DNA from: an uncultured Acidobacteriaceae bacterium
GTDB lineage: Bacteria > Acidobacteriota > Terriglobia > Terriglobales > Acidobacteriaceae
DNA length: 64,000 bases
Reading direction: 5' to 3'
NCBI GenBank assembly: GCA_903842065.1
Contig: CAIMKZ010000077.1
Coordinates: 1 to 64,000, forward strand
Made by a program: the position numbers and the translations under genes. Below, in pieces: positions 35,637 to 45,043 of the stretch (positions are counted from its first letter, which is position 1; every line of letters begins with the position of its first letter). The notes under the pieces were generated by a model, which saw only the letters and a list, made by a program, of their open reading frames with translations, had not been told where the DNA came from and searched no databases.

Positions 35637-36809
35637 TCATCGCCACAGATGCATCACCCGCCGCAGTTGCTTCTGCGCCGGCTTCTCAACAAAGTGCAGT
35701 GCCGCCACAGCCATTGCGATCAGCAGCACGTAGCTGATCCACGGATCGAACTTGTTCAATCCCAGTTTATCCAGCAGATGTGATTGGTGCAGCATATTCC
35801 ACATGTTGAAGTGCAGCAGGTACAGGCAGTAGCTGGCCTCACCGATGAAGACCAGCGGGGCCCAGCCAAACACGCTCGCCAGCCAATTCTTTCCCGCCAG
35901 CCCAAGGATGATGCATCCGAACAGCGGCATCAGCAGACCGTCATGCATCACCGGGTAGGGCAGGCTGGCCGACTGCGTCAACACCACAAAAGTCGCTACA
36001 AATCCAAACACGCCCAGTAGCAGCCGCAACTGGCCCTTGCGTGGCAGGTGCTCATCCAGGCCCGCCAGCATCACTCCGAACACAAAGCTCGCCAGATGCG
36101 GCAGCGGCGTAAACTTCAGCACTTGCAGCCACGCGCCCCAGCTCCAGCGGTCCACATACCCCAGTCCGTCGGGATTTAGCAGCACATACACTACGCCCGG
36201 CGTCATTCCCAACGCCCACACCGCGGTCATCTTCAACAGGTGCGGCTTTATCCGCCGCGGACGCTTCCAGCGCGCCATCCAGGGAAACACAGTGTAGAAA
36301 AACGCCTCGGCCGACATCGTCCACGCCGGCGTATTCAGAAACGTCGCCAGCTCAGGAACCCAGCCCTGCATCAGCAGCGGTGTCAGCACCATCCCCGTCC
36401 AGAACATCCGGTGCGAGTGCGCGCCATACTCGGCCGGAACCATCTGCCAGGCCAGCAGGAGGCTCAACAGGTAGACCGGAAACAGCCGGGTGAAACGCGC
36501 CTCCCAGAACCGGACGGTATCCAGCTCCCCGGTACGCGCCTTGTGCGAATAGTTGTAGGCCATTACGAACCCGGAGAGCAGAATGAAGTAGCTCACCGAG
36601 GCGTAGCCAGCGTTGATTACCGGCGCAAGAAACCCAAACCAGTTTGGATCGGAGAAGTGAAAGAAGACGATATTGAGCGCGGCAAAGCAGCGCAGGCCGG
36701 TCAGCGCCGGCAGCCGTGCAGGTTTTTTCAGGTTCTCGTCGGCATGAACCTTCGGACGGCCGCCTGCCGCGGGCGCGGGCACGCTCATCGAGATATCTTC
36801 TCCGCTCAC
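35637..36809 (-). CDS. Acyltransferase 3 family membrane protein (OafA/YrhL-like)
   Basis: This 390-aa protein has about ten membrane helices and the acyltransferase-3 signature near the N-terminus: LPALTGLRCFAALNIVFFHF, then SYFILLSGFVMAYNY and RFWEARFTRLFPVYLLSLLL. Such proteins acetylate surface sugars or lipid-linked glycans. The family's conserved His lies in FFHF. Neighbours do not reveal the substrate. About 35 N-terminal residues are probably cytoplasmic and disordered. Confidence 0.88.
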   Translation of the reverse strand: MSGEDISMSVPAPAAGGRPKVHADENLKKPARLPALTGLRCFAALNIVFFHFSDPNWFGFLAPVINAGYASVSYFILLSGFVMAYNYSHKARTGELDTVRFWEARFTRLFPVYLLSLLLAWQMVPAEYGAHSHRMFWTGMVLTPLLMQGWVPELATFLNTPAWTMSAEAFFYTVFPWMARWKRPRRIKPHLLKMTAVWALGMTPGVVYVLLNPDGLGYVDRWSWGAWLQVLKFTPLPHLASFVFGVMLAGLDEHLPRKGQLRLLLGVFGFVATFVVLTQSASLPYPVMHDGLLMPLFGCIILGLAGKNWLASVFGWAPLVFIGEASYCLYLLHFNMWNMLHQSHLLDKLGLNKFDPWISYVLLIAMAVAALHFVEKPAQKQLRRVMHLWR

Positions 36810-36924
36810 GAAGGAAATCTTTCCTTGAAAATGCTTACGGCCCGATCCCGCTAGAAACCGTAGGGTCAGGCCGTGCCTGGTCTGCCAGCAATGTATTAGA
36901 CGTACCAGCGGCCCTGAATGGCGC

Positions 36925-37629
36925 TTACGCAGTTACTCGCGACCCGATCCGCTCACCCAGCACCACACGCTTGATATTTCCCGGCTGGTTCATGCTGAAG
37001 ATAATCATGGGCAGGTTGTTGTCCTTGCACAGGCTCACCGCCGTCGCATCCATCACCTTCAGACCCTGCTTCAGGATCTCCATGTAGCTGATCTCGTCGA
37101 ACTTTACGGCGTCTTTCACCAGCTTGGGATCGGCGTTGTAGACGCCGTCAACCTTCGTCGCCTTCAGCAGCACGTCCGCCTTGATCTCCATGGCCCGCAG
37201 GCTGGCTGCCGTGTCGGTCGAGAAGAACGGGTTGCCGGTCCCGGCTGCGAAAATCACAATCCGGCCCTTCTCCAGGTGCCGGATCGCCCGGCGCCGGATA
37301 TACGGCTCCGCGATCTGGTTCATCAGTACCGCCGTCATCACCCGGCAGTACACATTCTTCCGTTCCAGCGCATCCTGCAAGGCAAGCGCGTTGATGACCG
37401 TCGAGAGCATGCCCATGTTGTCGGCGCTCACGCGGTCCATCTCTTTGGCCTGCTCGGCCACGCCGCGGAAGAAGTTGCCGCCACCTACGACAATACCCAC
37501 CTCAACGCCCATGGCATTGATTTCGGCAATCTCCGATGTCACCTGTTCAACGCGCTCGGTGTCGAGCCCGAATCCTCGGTCGCCGGCCAGAGCTTCGCCT
37601 GAGAGCTTGAGAACAATGCGCTTATACAT
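36925..37629 (-). CDS. pyrH: UMP kinase
   Basis: PyrH phosphorylates UMP to UDP. The 234-aa protein has the typical opening [14 protein letters not shown] and the [20 protein letters not shown] and YNADPK motifs, and ends [10 protein letters not shown]. The length is normal. It lies 26 bp downstream of the glycosyltransferase gene on the same strand, so the two may be cotranscribed, although their functions are unrelated. rpsB, tsf and frr, frequent pyrH neighbours, are absent. Confidence 0.95.
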   Translation of the reverse strand: MYKRIVLKLSGEALAGDRGFGLDTERVEQVTSEIAEINAMGVEVGIVVGGGNFFRGVAEQAKEMDRVSADNMGMLSTVINALALQDALERKNVYCRVMTAVLMNQIAEPYIRRRAIRHLEKGRIVIFAAGTGNPFFSTDTAASLRAMEIKADVLLKATKVDGVYNADPKLVKDAVKFDEISYMEILKQGLKVMDATAVSLCKDNNLPMIIFSMNQPGNIKRVVLGERIGSRVTA

Positions 37630-37655
37630 ATCGATTTGAGTATCGCACAGCCGTG

Positions 37656-38975
37656 CTACGCTCCGCCCGCCGCCGTATCAGCCCGTGCCTGCCGTCCGGA
37701 CCTCAGCCGCCAGGGCATCGCCCCGGCCGCCATCAGCACCACAATCAACGGCTCAATCGGCTGCCGGAAGTCCATCAGCGGGTGCGAGAAATAGTACGCG
37801 ATCGGGTGCACTGCGAGCAGCACAACGAACAGCCCCAGCCCCGGGGTGCGCGCCTTCCAACTGCGCCACAGCCCCCGCGCCAGCAACACAAGAATAATCG
37901 CGCAGTGGAACGTATTCGCCAGCTCGGTCGGCTCCTGCTCCATGTACGCCTTGTCAAAGCTCCAGTAGGCCGTCCAGTAGAACAAAATCCGCCGAGCGGT
38001 TAGCAACGCGAACTCGCCCTTATGCCCGCTTACCCACGCCTTGGCCTTTACCTTGGCGTCGGCAAGGTAGTCCTTCTCGCCCATCTCAAGGTAGCGCTTC
38101 ATCTCCACCGGATCGCTCGCCGGATGATTCTCAAGAGGCATCGGGTTAGACATATCACCGCTGTTGCCGGTGTAGAACTCGTGCCAGAAGTTGTCACGCA
38201 CCACACAGAAGACGCCGACCTTCTGGTAGCTGCGAATGGTCCACGGCGCCAGCACCGCCAGCACCATCACCCCGCACAACAGGCACTTCACAAACCACGA
38301 CCGGCCGGCGCGCAGCTCACGCCAGCCCAGATACAGCAGCATGAAGAATGACGGAATCAGCGTTGCCGGATTGCACATACCGGTTGCGCCCAGCAGCAGC
38401 CCCAGTCCCATCCACGCCCACAGGTTTCGCACTCCGCCAATCCGCTGCATCACGCAGAACGCAGTCGTGTACAGCAAACTGGTCAGCGCGTACTCCCACA
38501 CCCGCCCGGCAGAAAAGTAGATTGCAAATGGATACAGCGCCCAGATCCACGCCGCCGCTTTGGCCTGTCCCGCGCTCAGCGAGAACCTGGCGCTGAAGTA
38601 GACCGGTATCGTCGTCAGCGTTGAAAGTACGCTGTTGATCGACAGGATGATAAATCCCGATGTCAGCGTGTAAATGCCGAAGAGCCGGAAGACCACCGAC
38701 AGCAGCGCCGGATACACGGGCGGCACCAGCGCCGTCGGACCGCTCCAGGGGAAGAAGGGCGAACTGAACCCACGGCCACTTGCCAGCGCGCGCGCAATCC
38801 AGCCGACTTCCCAGCCAAACTGCTCGTAGTCCTTGTCGACGTCCGGCAGCCCGGTGTAGGAAAAGTACACAACCACCATCCGCACCGCCAGTGCGGTCAG
38901 AAGGATGGGAAGCAGAGTCCTGAGGAAAGAGGATAGCTTGCAATGAGGCCCGAAGTGAGCTGTTTCGCTCTTCAT
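37656..38975 (-). CDS. GT39-like membrane glycosyltransferase
   Basis: This 439-aa integral membrane protein has about ten helices. The first loop carries a [20 protein letters not shown] segment with the acidic residues expected at the catalytic site of GT-C (ArnT/PMT-like) transferases. Such enzymes move a sugar from polyprenyl phosphate to an envelope acceptor. The substrate is unknown. It is upstream of pyrH with a 26-bp gap. Confidence 0.75.
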   Translation of the reverse strand: MKSETAHFGPHCKLSSFLRTLLPILLTALAVRMVVVYFSYTGLPDVDKDYEQFGWEVGWIARALASGRGFSSPFFPWSGPTALVPPVYPALLSVVFRLFGIYTLTSGFIILSINSVLSTLTTIPVYFSARFSLSAGQAKAAAWIWALYPFAIYFSAGRVWEYALTSLLYTTAFCVMQRIGGVRNLWAWMGLGLLLGATGMCNPATLIPSFFMLLYLGWRELRAGRSWFVKCLLCGVMVLAVLAPWTIRSYQKVGVFCVVRDNFWHEFYTGNSGDMSNPMPLENHPASDPVEMKRYLEMGEKDYLADAKVKAKAWVSGHKGEFALLTARRILFYWTAYWSFDKAYMEQEPTELANTFHCAIILVLLARGLWRSWKARTPGLGLFVVLLAVHPIAYYFSHPLMDFRQPIEPLIVVLMAAGAMPWRLRSGRQARADTAAGGA

Positions 38976-39106
38976 ACGTGTTCTTTCGAGAGTGCGGTCA
39001 AAGACGTTCCGATTTTAGACGCTGCACTACTGGGGATGCCAGCCCGTGGGCTGGCGCAATTTCTCGCGCCGGACTTCGAAATGGTTGGTAACCGCATGCA
39101 AAAAGC

Positions 39107-39130
39107 GACCCCGGCCGAGTGGCCGGGGTC
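39107..39130 (-). terminator. Rho-independent terminator of rplS
   Basis: Read on the minus strand, gaccccggcc - actc - ggccggggtc is followed by gctttttgc, a stem of 10 bp with a T run. It lies 24 nt after the rplS stop codon. Confidence 0.9.
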
Positions 39131-39154
39131 GGTACTTGTCCGATCCTGACGCCC

Positions 39155-39526
39155 TTAGGCGCGGACCTTACCTGTTACGCGGTCGATCTCCTTCAGGCGC
39201 GCTGCCTTGCCGCGCAGAGCGCGGATGAAGAACAGCTTGGCCCGACGTACCCGGTAGCTGCGGACCTTTTCGATCCGGTCAACCACCTTCGAGTTAAACG
39301 GGAAGATGCGCTCGACGCCCTGGCCGAAGCTCATCTTGCGAACCGTGAACGTGCCTTGGGGGCCGCGGTTGATCGCGATTACAAGACCCTCAAAAGCCTG
39401 AAGGCGCTCTTTATCGCCTTCTTTGATCTTTACCTGCACTCGAATCTGGTCGCCGGGGACAAACTCGGGCAGATCGGTGCGCTTGAGCTTATCTGCCAGG
39501 CGCTGCATAACGGGATGGATTGACAT
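39155..39526 (-). CDS. rplS: 50S ribosomal protein L19
   Basis: L19 (123 aa) sits at the interface of the ribosomal subunits. The sequence contains [46 protein letters not shown] and [21 protein letters not shown], all characteristic. The terminator at 39107-39130 follows. rpsP, rimM and trmD, usual partners, are not upstream within the window; the gene appears to have its own promoter. Confidence 0.97.
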   Translation of the reverse strand: MSIHPVMQRLADKLKRTDLPEFVPGDQIRVQVKIKEGDKERLQAFEGLVIAINRGPQGTFTVRKMSFGQGVERIFPFNSKVVDRIEKVRSYRVRRAKLFFIRALRGKAARLKEIDRVTGKVRA

Positions 39527-39626
39527 GGTATCTTCCTGCTGTTGAACTCAGAATTTTCAGTTTACCAGAGGAATCCCCCATCCACCTAATCCCCGCGGAC
39601 CGATCCGGGAGCAAGGCCAGACGCCG

Positions 39627-40844
39627 CTACCAGACGTAGGAGGCAACGGCATGTGCGCCCCCCACACTCCCGTTAACCAGGGTCAGTTCCACGACGATCT
39701 GGATATTCTTCGTCTCCCAGCCGCGGGGAAGCGGTGCTTCGAGATTCTTCATTGCGGCTGGATCAAGAACCATACGCTGCGCCTCGGCAATCGAGATGGC
39801 TGTCGTGCCCCCGATCCCAATCCACCACTGTCCTGTTGCAGGGCTCAGATTCCGGGTAATCAGCGCATAGTCCTTTTTCACCTGATCCGCTGGCAGCCTG
39901 ACATCTACATTCCAACCCTGCAAGCCGGGAGCCTTCGTGTCCACGATCCAGTGCAGGCCGCCTTGTTCGGATTCCTTGAATGTGAAGCGAAGATCGGTGC
40001 CCAGCTGTGGGATCCAGGGATTCATTACAGTTGCGCCGACCAGAACGGCTGGGGCGCGGTGCAGATCGGAGAACTGTACGGAGTTCGCCATGCGGATCTC
40101 GGGCTTTGCCCCCTTACCGGCCAGGAACTGGTTGATCGCGTTCGCACCGGTAATGTCGGGAACAGGATTGTTGGGCAGCTGGCGCATGGTATTAACGATC
40201 GCGTCTTTTGGGATGGAGGGATTCATCTGCGACGTATCGTTCGCAAAAGGCGCGCCCAGACAGATCGTGACAGCTTGATTGCGCTTCAGTAGCGGCGACC
40301 AGAATCGCTCAACGGATGAGGCGGGGCGAAGTAGCCACACGGCTAGTGCAACCAGCACAACGCCAACAGCCACTGCCGGGACTACAGGGCCCAGCCTGCG
40401 CGGCAGGAACCACTTCTTTGTCCGAATCGAATCAGAGGGCGTGGAAACCAGTGTGTCGGTTCCGATCGGAAGCTGCGGACGGAAATGGAATTCTGCGGTG
40501 TAGCTGCCGAAGGGCAACTCGATACGAACCGGCGCCTCCGGATGCTCACTGAAGTAGAGCGCCATCCGCTTGCGGACCTCGCCGGCTGCAATCCGAACCA
40601 CGGAATCCGTGCTTGGATCGTAGTCCGCAGACCGGCCAAAGACCTCCATACCCACGATGCGTTCCTTCAGCCTGTCGTGGTTGGCCTCGAGCGTATGCCG
40701 GACTGCAAATTCGAGTAGGGCGGGGTAGCGCTTACTTTTGGTGAAGTAGGCACTTTCGAGGAGGCCACGGAGAGTCTCCTCAACCAGTTGCTGTTGCTCG
40801 GCTGAAAGAGCATCCGTTCCGAGTTTTGCTTCACCTGGCTGCAT
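39627..40844 (-). CDS. Acidobacterial-type protein with one transmembrane helix and a conserved N-terminal domain
   Basis: This 405-aa protein has a soluble N-terminal domain (residues about 15-115, LLESAYFTKSKRYPALLEFAVRHTL...RLKERIVGMEVFGR), which I know from many acidobacterial hypothetical and adenylate-cyclase-like proteins. A transmembrane helix follows at about 150-172, then an extracytoplasmic C-terminal half. The first domain contains an ordered DPSTDSVVRIAAGEVRKRM stretch suggesting a DNA- or protein-binding helix set. It is divergent from the TonB receptor gene, so it may regulate or sense for that locus. Function is not established. Confidence 0.65.
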   Translation of the reverse strand: MQPGEAKLGTDALSAEQQQLVEETLRGLLESAYFTKSKRYPALLEFAVRHTLEANHDRLKERIVGMEVFGRSADYDPSTDSVVRIAAGEVRKRMALYFSEHPEAPVRIELPFGSYTAEFHFRPQLPIGTDTLVSTPSDSIRTKKWFLPRRLGPVVPAVAVGVVLVALAVWLLRPASSVERFWSPLLKRNQAVTICLGAPFANDTSQMNPSIPKDAIVNTMRQLPNNPVPDITGANAINQFLAGKGAKPEIRMANSVQFSDLHRAPAVLVGATVMNPWIPQLGTDLRFTFKESEQGGLHWIVDTKAPGLQGWNVDVRLPADQVKKDYALITRNLSPATGQWWIGIGGTTAISIAEAQRMVLDPAAMKNLEAPLPRGWETKNIQIVVELTLVNGSVGGAHAVASYVW

Positions 40845-41331
40845 AGTGGAAGCTGCAAGACCTCACATAAAGTGGACCAAAACGCTCAACAATGACCTTG
40901 AATATCCGGCCTTATTTTGATTACTCACGAAAGTGTATCAAACATTCGAGACTACGTTTACAGATTCTGGTGTTTACCGCCATTCTTTTGAAAAATCAGC
41001 TCGTTAGCTAATTCGCAGACGACAATTCGGAGTGCGTTATAGGCGCCATGTTCAGCGTTCTTCTGCCCCATCGCAGAATGTATTAATCGCATTCTGCGTT
41101 CACTCTGGACGCAGGAGCAAGCGGCCATGCCTATGTGCGCAGAGAACGAGCAGCTACTAACGCATGTATAGAACTGTTTCAGACTAGACCTGCTTACTAT
41201 TAGCGACTAAGGTTGTACTCCATCGGAAAGAGCTAGTTGTTCTTTGCGCCCTACGGCGTTGCCCTTTTGCGTCGTACGAAACCAAAAAACCCTGCTATAG
41301 AGCAGGATTGTTAACCCCTTATGAGGACAGC
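40845..41331. other. Intergenic region upstream of the TonB receptor
   Basis: No coding sequence is evident in this 487-bp stretch between divergent genes. It is less GC-rich than its surroundings and holds the inverted repeat at 41072-41098 and a small hairpin (cctgct - atag - agcagg, 41291-41306) shortly before the gaggac ribosome site of the receptor. Promoters for both directions are expected here, but I cannot assign them reliably. Confidence 0.5.
41072..41098. promoter_or_regulatory. Inverted repeat, possible operator
   Basis: cgcagaatg (41072-41080) and cattctgcg (41090-41098) form a perfect 9-bp inverted repeat with a 9-bp AT-rich centre containing tattaat. This spacing suits a dimeric repressor. 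The SorC-type regulator at 47037 is a candidate, but this is inference. Confidence 0.4.
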
Positions 41332-44300
41332 ATGACGAAGAAATCGTTCATGACACTTCCCAGCTTTGCGATCGTGTTCGCCGCACTTTTGGCCATGATC
41401 ACACTGGGATCGACGCAACTTCGCGCACAGGGCGCCTTTGGCTCCCTGGCAGGAACAGTGACAGACTCCTCAGGAGCAGTTGTGCCCGGCGCAACCGTTA
41501 CCCTGACCAACCTTGGTACCAACGAAAAGAAAGTCGCTCAGAGCGACGCGGCCGGCAACTACCGCTTCGTGGCCCTGATGCCGACCCAGTACAAGATTGA
41601 AGTCGAAAAGACCAGCTACAAGAAGGTCGTTCAGTCTCCCATCACCGTTCAGATCGATGCCACAGCCCGCGGCGACGTTTCGCTCCAGGTTGGCAACGCC
41701 GCGACTGAGACTGTTGAAGTCACGACCCAGGCCCCCCTGCTCCAGACCGAATCCGGAACCCTCGGATCCCAGGTCGAAGGCAAGACCGTTACCGAGATGC
41801 CGCTCAACGGCCGTAACGTCACCAACCTGATCGCGCTGGTACCCGGCGTCGTGCCTCAAGGCGCGTCGATGGGCAACACCACCATGAACCAGGGAACCCA
41901 CACCAACAACGCCGGCTGGGGCAACTTCCAGATCGGCGGCGCAATCTCCGGTACCGGCTCCTTCTACCTCGACGGCGCTCCCCTGAGCACGGCTTTCGGT
42001 CACGATGTTGCTTTCGTTGCCACCCAGGACGCCATCCAGGAGTTCAAGGTAGCCACCAACTCGGTGAGCGCTGAATTCGGCCGCTTCTCCGGCGGCGTGG
42101 TCGAAATGACCACCAAGAGCGGCACCAACAGCTTCCACGGCACGGCTTATGAGTACCTGCGCAACACGGTGCTCAACGCCACCGTTGCCAAGATCGCTAA
42201 CAACGCGCTCGCAGTACCGACCTCCAAGCAGAAGTGGCTCCAGAACCAGTATGGTGTCACCGTTGGCGGCCCGGTTCTGAAGAACAAGGCCTTCTTCCTC
42301 TTCTCGTGGGAGAAGTTCGTCTCCCGTACCGGCAACCTCGATGCAGGCAACGTGCCCGACGCAGGCATGCAGTCGGATACGGCTCCCAGCGTTCCGGGGC
42401 TCATCAGCAGCGCTACGATCGCGGGTCTTTCTGGATTCACCGCGAACGGAATCGCGCAGAATACCTGTCTGGATAACTCCAACTCCCACAACGACAGCAG
42501 GACTTACATTCTTCCTGCCTGCGTGGATGCCACTGCCAAAGTCGTGAAGAACTACTTTGCGCCCGCGACTTCGAGTGCTGCTGTTGGAAGCGTCAACTTC
42601 AACTACTTTGTTCCGCTCGGCGACAACAACCAGCAGTTCAACGCACGCGGCGACATGAACATTGGCAAAAATGCAATCTTCATGCGCTGGAGCCACCTGA
42701 ACAACACCGACATGTCCTCGCGCGATATGCAGGACCATGGCGGCTTCCTGACCGGCGGCGCCGTCAGCTACTACCCGACGACCCAGGCCGTGGTTGGCGA
42801 CACCATCACCGTGAACCCGACGACGATCGTTGACCTTCGCCTCTCCTATACCCGGGCGTACTCCGACGATATGCCCCCCTCGGCTGGCGTCGATCTCGCC
42901 TCCAAGGGATTCACCGGCGACTGGCCGACGATCAACGCAAACCAGACCATGAAGTTGTTGCCCTCGTTCGCCTGGAGCGGCGCATACAGCCTGTGGGGCT
43001 TCCGCGGATTTGTTGTTGATAGCCGCTACGCCGATGTCTCCGCTCTGAGCTACAACGTAACCAAGCTCAAGGGCGCGCACACCATCAAGGTTGGTGGCGA
43101 GCTCGACCTCTTCAACGTCGACGCACTGCCCCAGTTCCAGATGGGTGCTGTGAACATCGGCGCAGGAAATTACGCCAAGAACGAATGGGCCAACTTCCTG
43201 CTTGGCAATATGGACAGCTTTAGCTTCTCCAAGGCCATCCGCACCTCCTCATACTACTGGTATCAGGGTTACTACGTAACCGATACCTGGAACGTAAACC
43301 GCAAGCTGACCCTTACGGCCGGCCTCCGCTGGGAACTGCCCGGAGCATTCGCTGAAAAGCACGATCGCGGAACCGTCTTGCTGCCTGGTGTCAACGCAGC
43401 CAGCATCAACGGCGCTCCCGCCGCTGGTATCCTTGCTCTGCTCAACACCGCCGCATACCCCCACCGTGGTAACGAACTGCCTCGGAAATCCCTGCTGTCG
43501 CCGCGTCTCGGCATTGCCTATCGTTTGAACAACAACACCGTTCTGCGCGCCGGCTATTCACTGGCCTACGTGCCGATAGACATTCAGCAGGCTGCTTTCC
43601 CCGGTTCCTCCCCGGTCAACGTAGCCCCGACCTCCACCACCAATACCGCTTCTTCAATCATTGGCACAGTCTCCAGGCCGCTGGGTGGGCAGGCAATCAT
43701 CAACGCCACAGGCGCCAGCGATCCCAACTTCATGGTCAATTACGCCAACCGGCCCATTTTGCAGTCCATTAGTTCGCCGGTTCCAACCAGCAACAAGGTG
43801 TACACCCAGCAGTGGAACGTCACAGTTGGCCAGCAGTTCAAGGGCCAGCAATCGATTGAAGCGGGCTATGCCGGCATGATCGGCATTCACCTGCTCAACC
43901 AGGGACAGGGCGGCTGGCAGTTGAATCAGATCAAGAGCACGCTGTTCGATTCCACAACTGGCGTCATCAACTTCGGTCCGTTCGCAGGCCAGTCCATAAC
44001 CGCCAACGCACCCGCCGGAACTTGCTCGCCTGCTGGAATCACGCGCACGTACGGCCAGTGCCTGCGGCCGTTCCCTTCGTACAACAGTGTCTCTGATGCC
44101 GTCCCGGCGCACAGCACCATGACCTACAATGCCTTGCAGGTCCGCTACCAGAAGCGCTTTACCGGTGGTGGCATGATCAGCAGCGGCTGGACATGGTCCA
44201 AGTCCATCGGCGACACCGATACCGTCGCAGCTTACCTCAACAACGGCGCTATCGGCTCTAACCAGGACTACAACAGCCCATATGACGACCGTTCCATCCT

Positions 44301-44877
44301 CAGCTACAACATCGCCCACCGTTGGGTCACCAGCTACATCATTCCTCTTCCCATCGGCAAGGGGCAGAAGTGGCTCAATAACACCAACGCGGTTGTTGAT
44401 CGCATCATCAGCGGATGGACAGTAAACGGCATTACCACCTTGCAGTCCGGTCAGCCGGTTACGATTACCCAGGGCAACGGAAATACCCTTAACAAGAACT
44501 TTGGCGCCGGCACCATCCGGCCTATCGTCACCGCGGGTTGCGCCAAGACCGTTGGTGGAAGCGCGCAGTCTCGCCTGGGCAAGTGGTTCAATACCGGTTG
44601 CTTTACGCCAGTTGGCAACTTTGCTTTTGGCAACCAGCGCAGAGCCGACTCGAATATCAAGGGCGCCGGCCAGGCAAACTGGGACTTCACGCTCCAGAAG
44701 GCCACCCGGATCACCGAAACCACCAACATCTCCTTCCGCGTTGAGTTCTTCAACGTGTTCAACCGCCGTCAGTTCGCCCAGCCCGTCATGAACGTCAACG
44801 CGGGCAACTTCGGCACAGTCACCTCACAGCAGAACGCTCCTCGTCAGATTCAGGCCGCTCTTCGCTTCAACTTCTAA
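41332..44877 (+). CDS. Oar-type TonB-dependent receptor with carboxypeptidase-regulatory domain
   Basis: This 1181-aa outer-membrane receptor has a signal peptide (residues 1-33), an N-terminal beta-sandwich (about 37-120, LAGTVTDSSGAVVPGATVTLTN) and a plug (about 135-260). A large barrel ends in ALRFNF, whose terminal Phe fits outer-membrane assembly. The GAFGSLAGTVTD opening is characteristic of the acidobacterial Oar-like family. The ATG at 41332 has gagga 5 nt upstream. It probably imports the substrate family processed by the adjacent ceramidase-like hydrolases. A terminator follows. Confidence 0.92.
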   Translation: MTKKSFMTLPSFAIVFAALLAMITLGSTQLRAQGAFGSLAGTVTDSSGAVVPGATVTLTNLGTNEKKVAQSDAAGNYRFVALMPTQYKIEVEKTSYKKVVQSPITVQIDATARGDVSLQVGNAATETVEVTTQAPLLQTESGTLGSQVEGKTVTEMPLNGRNVTNLIALVPGVVPQGASMGNTTMNQGTHTNNAGWGNFQIGGAISGTGSFYLDGAPLSTAFGHDVAFVATQDAIQEFKVATNSVSAEFGRFSGGVVEMTTKSGTNSFHGTAYEYLRNTVLNATVAKIANNALAVPTSKQKWLQNQYGVTVGGPVLKNKAFFLFSWEKFVSRTGNLDAGNVPDAGMQSDTAPSVPGLISSATIAGLSGFTANGIAQNTCLDNSNSHNDSRTYILPACVDATAKVVKNYFAPATSSAAVGSVNFNYFVPLGDNNQQFNARGDMNIGKNAIFMRWSHLNNTDMSSRDMQDHGGFLTGGAVSYYPTTQAVVGDTITVNPTTIVDLRLSYTRAYSDDMPPSAGVDLASKGFTGDWPTINANQTMKLLPSFAWSGAYSLWGFRGFVVDSRYADVSALSYNVTKLKGAHTIKVGGELDLFNVDALPQFQMGAVNIGAGNYAKNEWANFLLGNMDSFSFSKAIRTSSYYWYQGYYVTDTWNVNRKLTLTAGLRWELPGAFAEKHDRGTVLLPGVNAASINGAPAAGILALLNTAAYPHRGNELPRKSLLSPRLGIAYRLNNNTVLRAGYSLAYVPIDIQQAAFPGSSPVNVAPTSTTNTASSIIGTVSRPLGGQAIINATGASDPNFMVNYANRPILQSISSPVPTSNKVYTQQWNVTVGQQFKGQQSIEAGYAGMIGIHLLNQGQGGWQLNQIKSTLFDSTTGVINFGPFAGQSITANAPAGTCSPAGITRTYGQCLRPFPSYNSVSDAVPAHSTMTYNALQVRYQKRFTGGGMISSGWTWSKSIGDTDTVAAYLNNGAIGSNQDYNSPYDDRSILSYNIAHRWVTSYIIPLPIGKGQKWLNNTNAVVDRIISGWTVNGITTLQSGQPVTITQGNGNTLNKNFGAGTIRPIVTAGCAKTVGGSAQSRLGKWFNTGCFTPVGNFAFGNQRRADSNIKGAGQANWDFTLQKATRITETTNISFRVEFFNVFNRRQFAQPVMNVNAGNFGTVTSQQNAPRQIQAALRFNF

Positions 44878-44895
44878 GTTGATTTAACCCTTACA

Positions 44896-44931
44896 GCAGC
44901 GGGCGGGGCGCATATACGCCCCGCCCGCTGC
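44896..44931 (+). terminator. Rho-independent terminator of the receptor gene
   Basis: A perfect 15-bp GC-rich stem (gcagcgggcggggcg / cgccccgcccgctgc) with loop catata is followed by attttt. It separates the receptor transcript from the hydrolase gene. Confidence 0.95.
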
Positions 44932-45043
44932 ATTTTTGCTCTTGCCACAACACGGCTACAGAAACCTTTCGCATCTACACAATCTTTTGTCCCCTTTCAA
45001 TCGTCTCCATACAATAGATACTTCTTTCAACGCGAGGCTCTCC

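Noticed and set aside
41470-43080. Minus-strand frame of 536 aa across the TonB receptor
   Set aside because: It is a shadow of the receptor with no recognisable motif.
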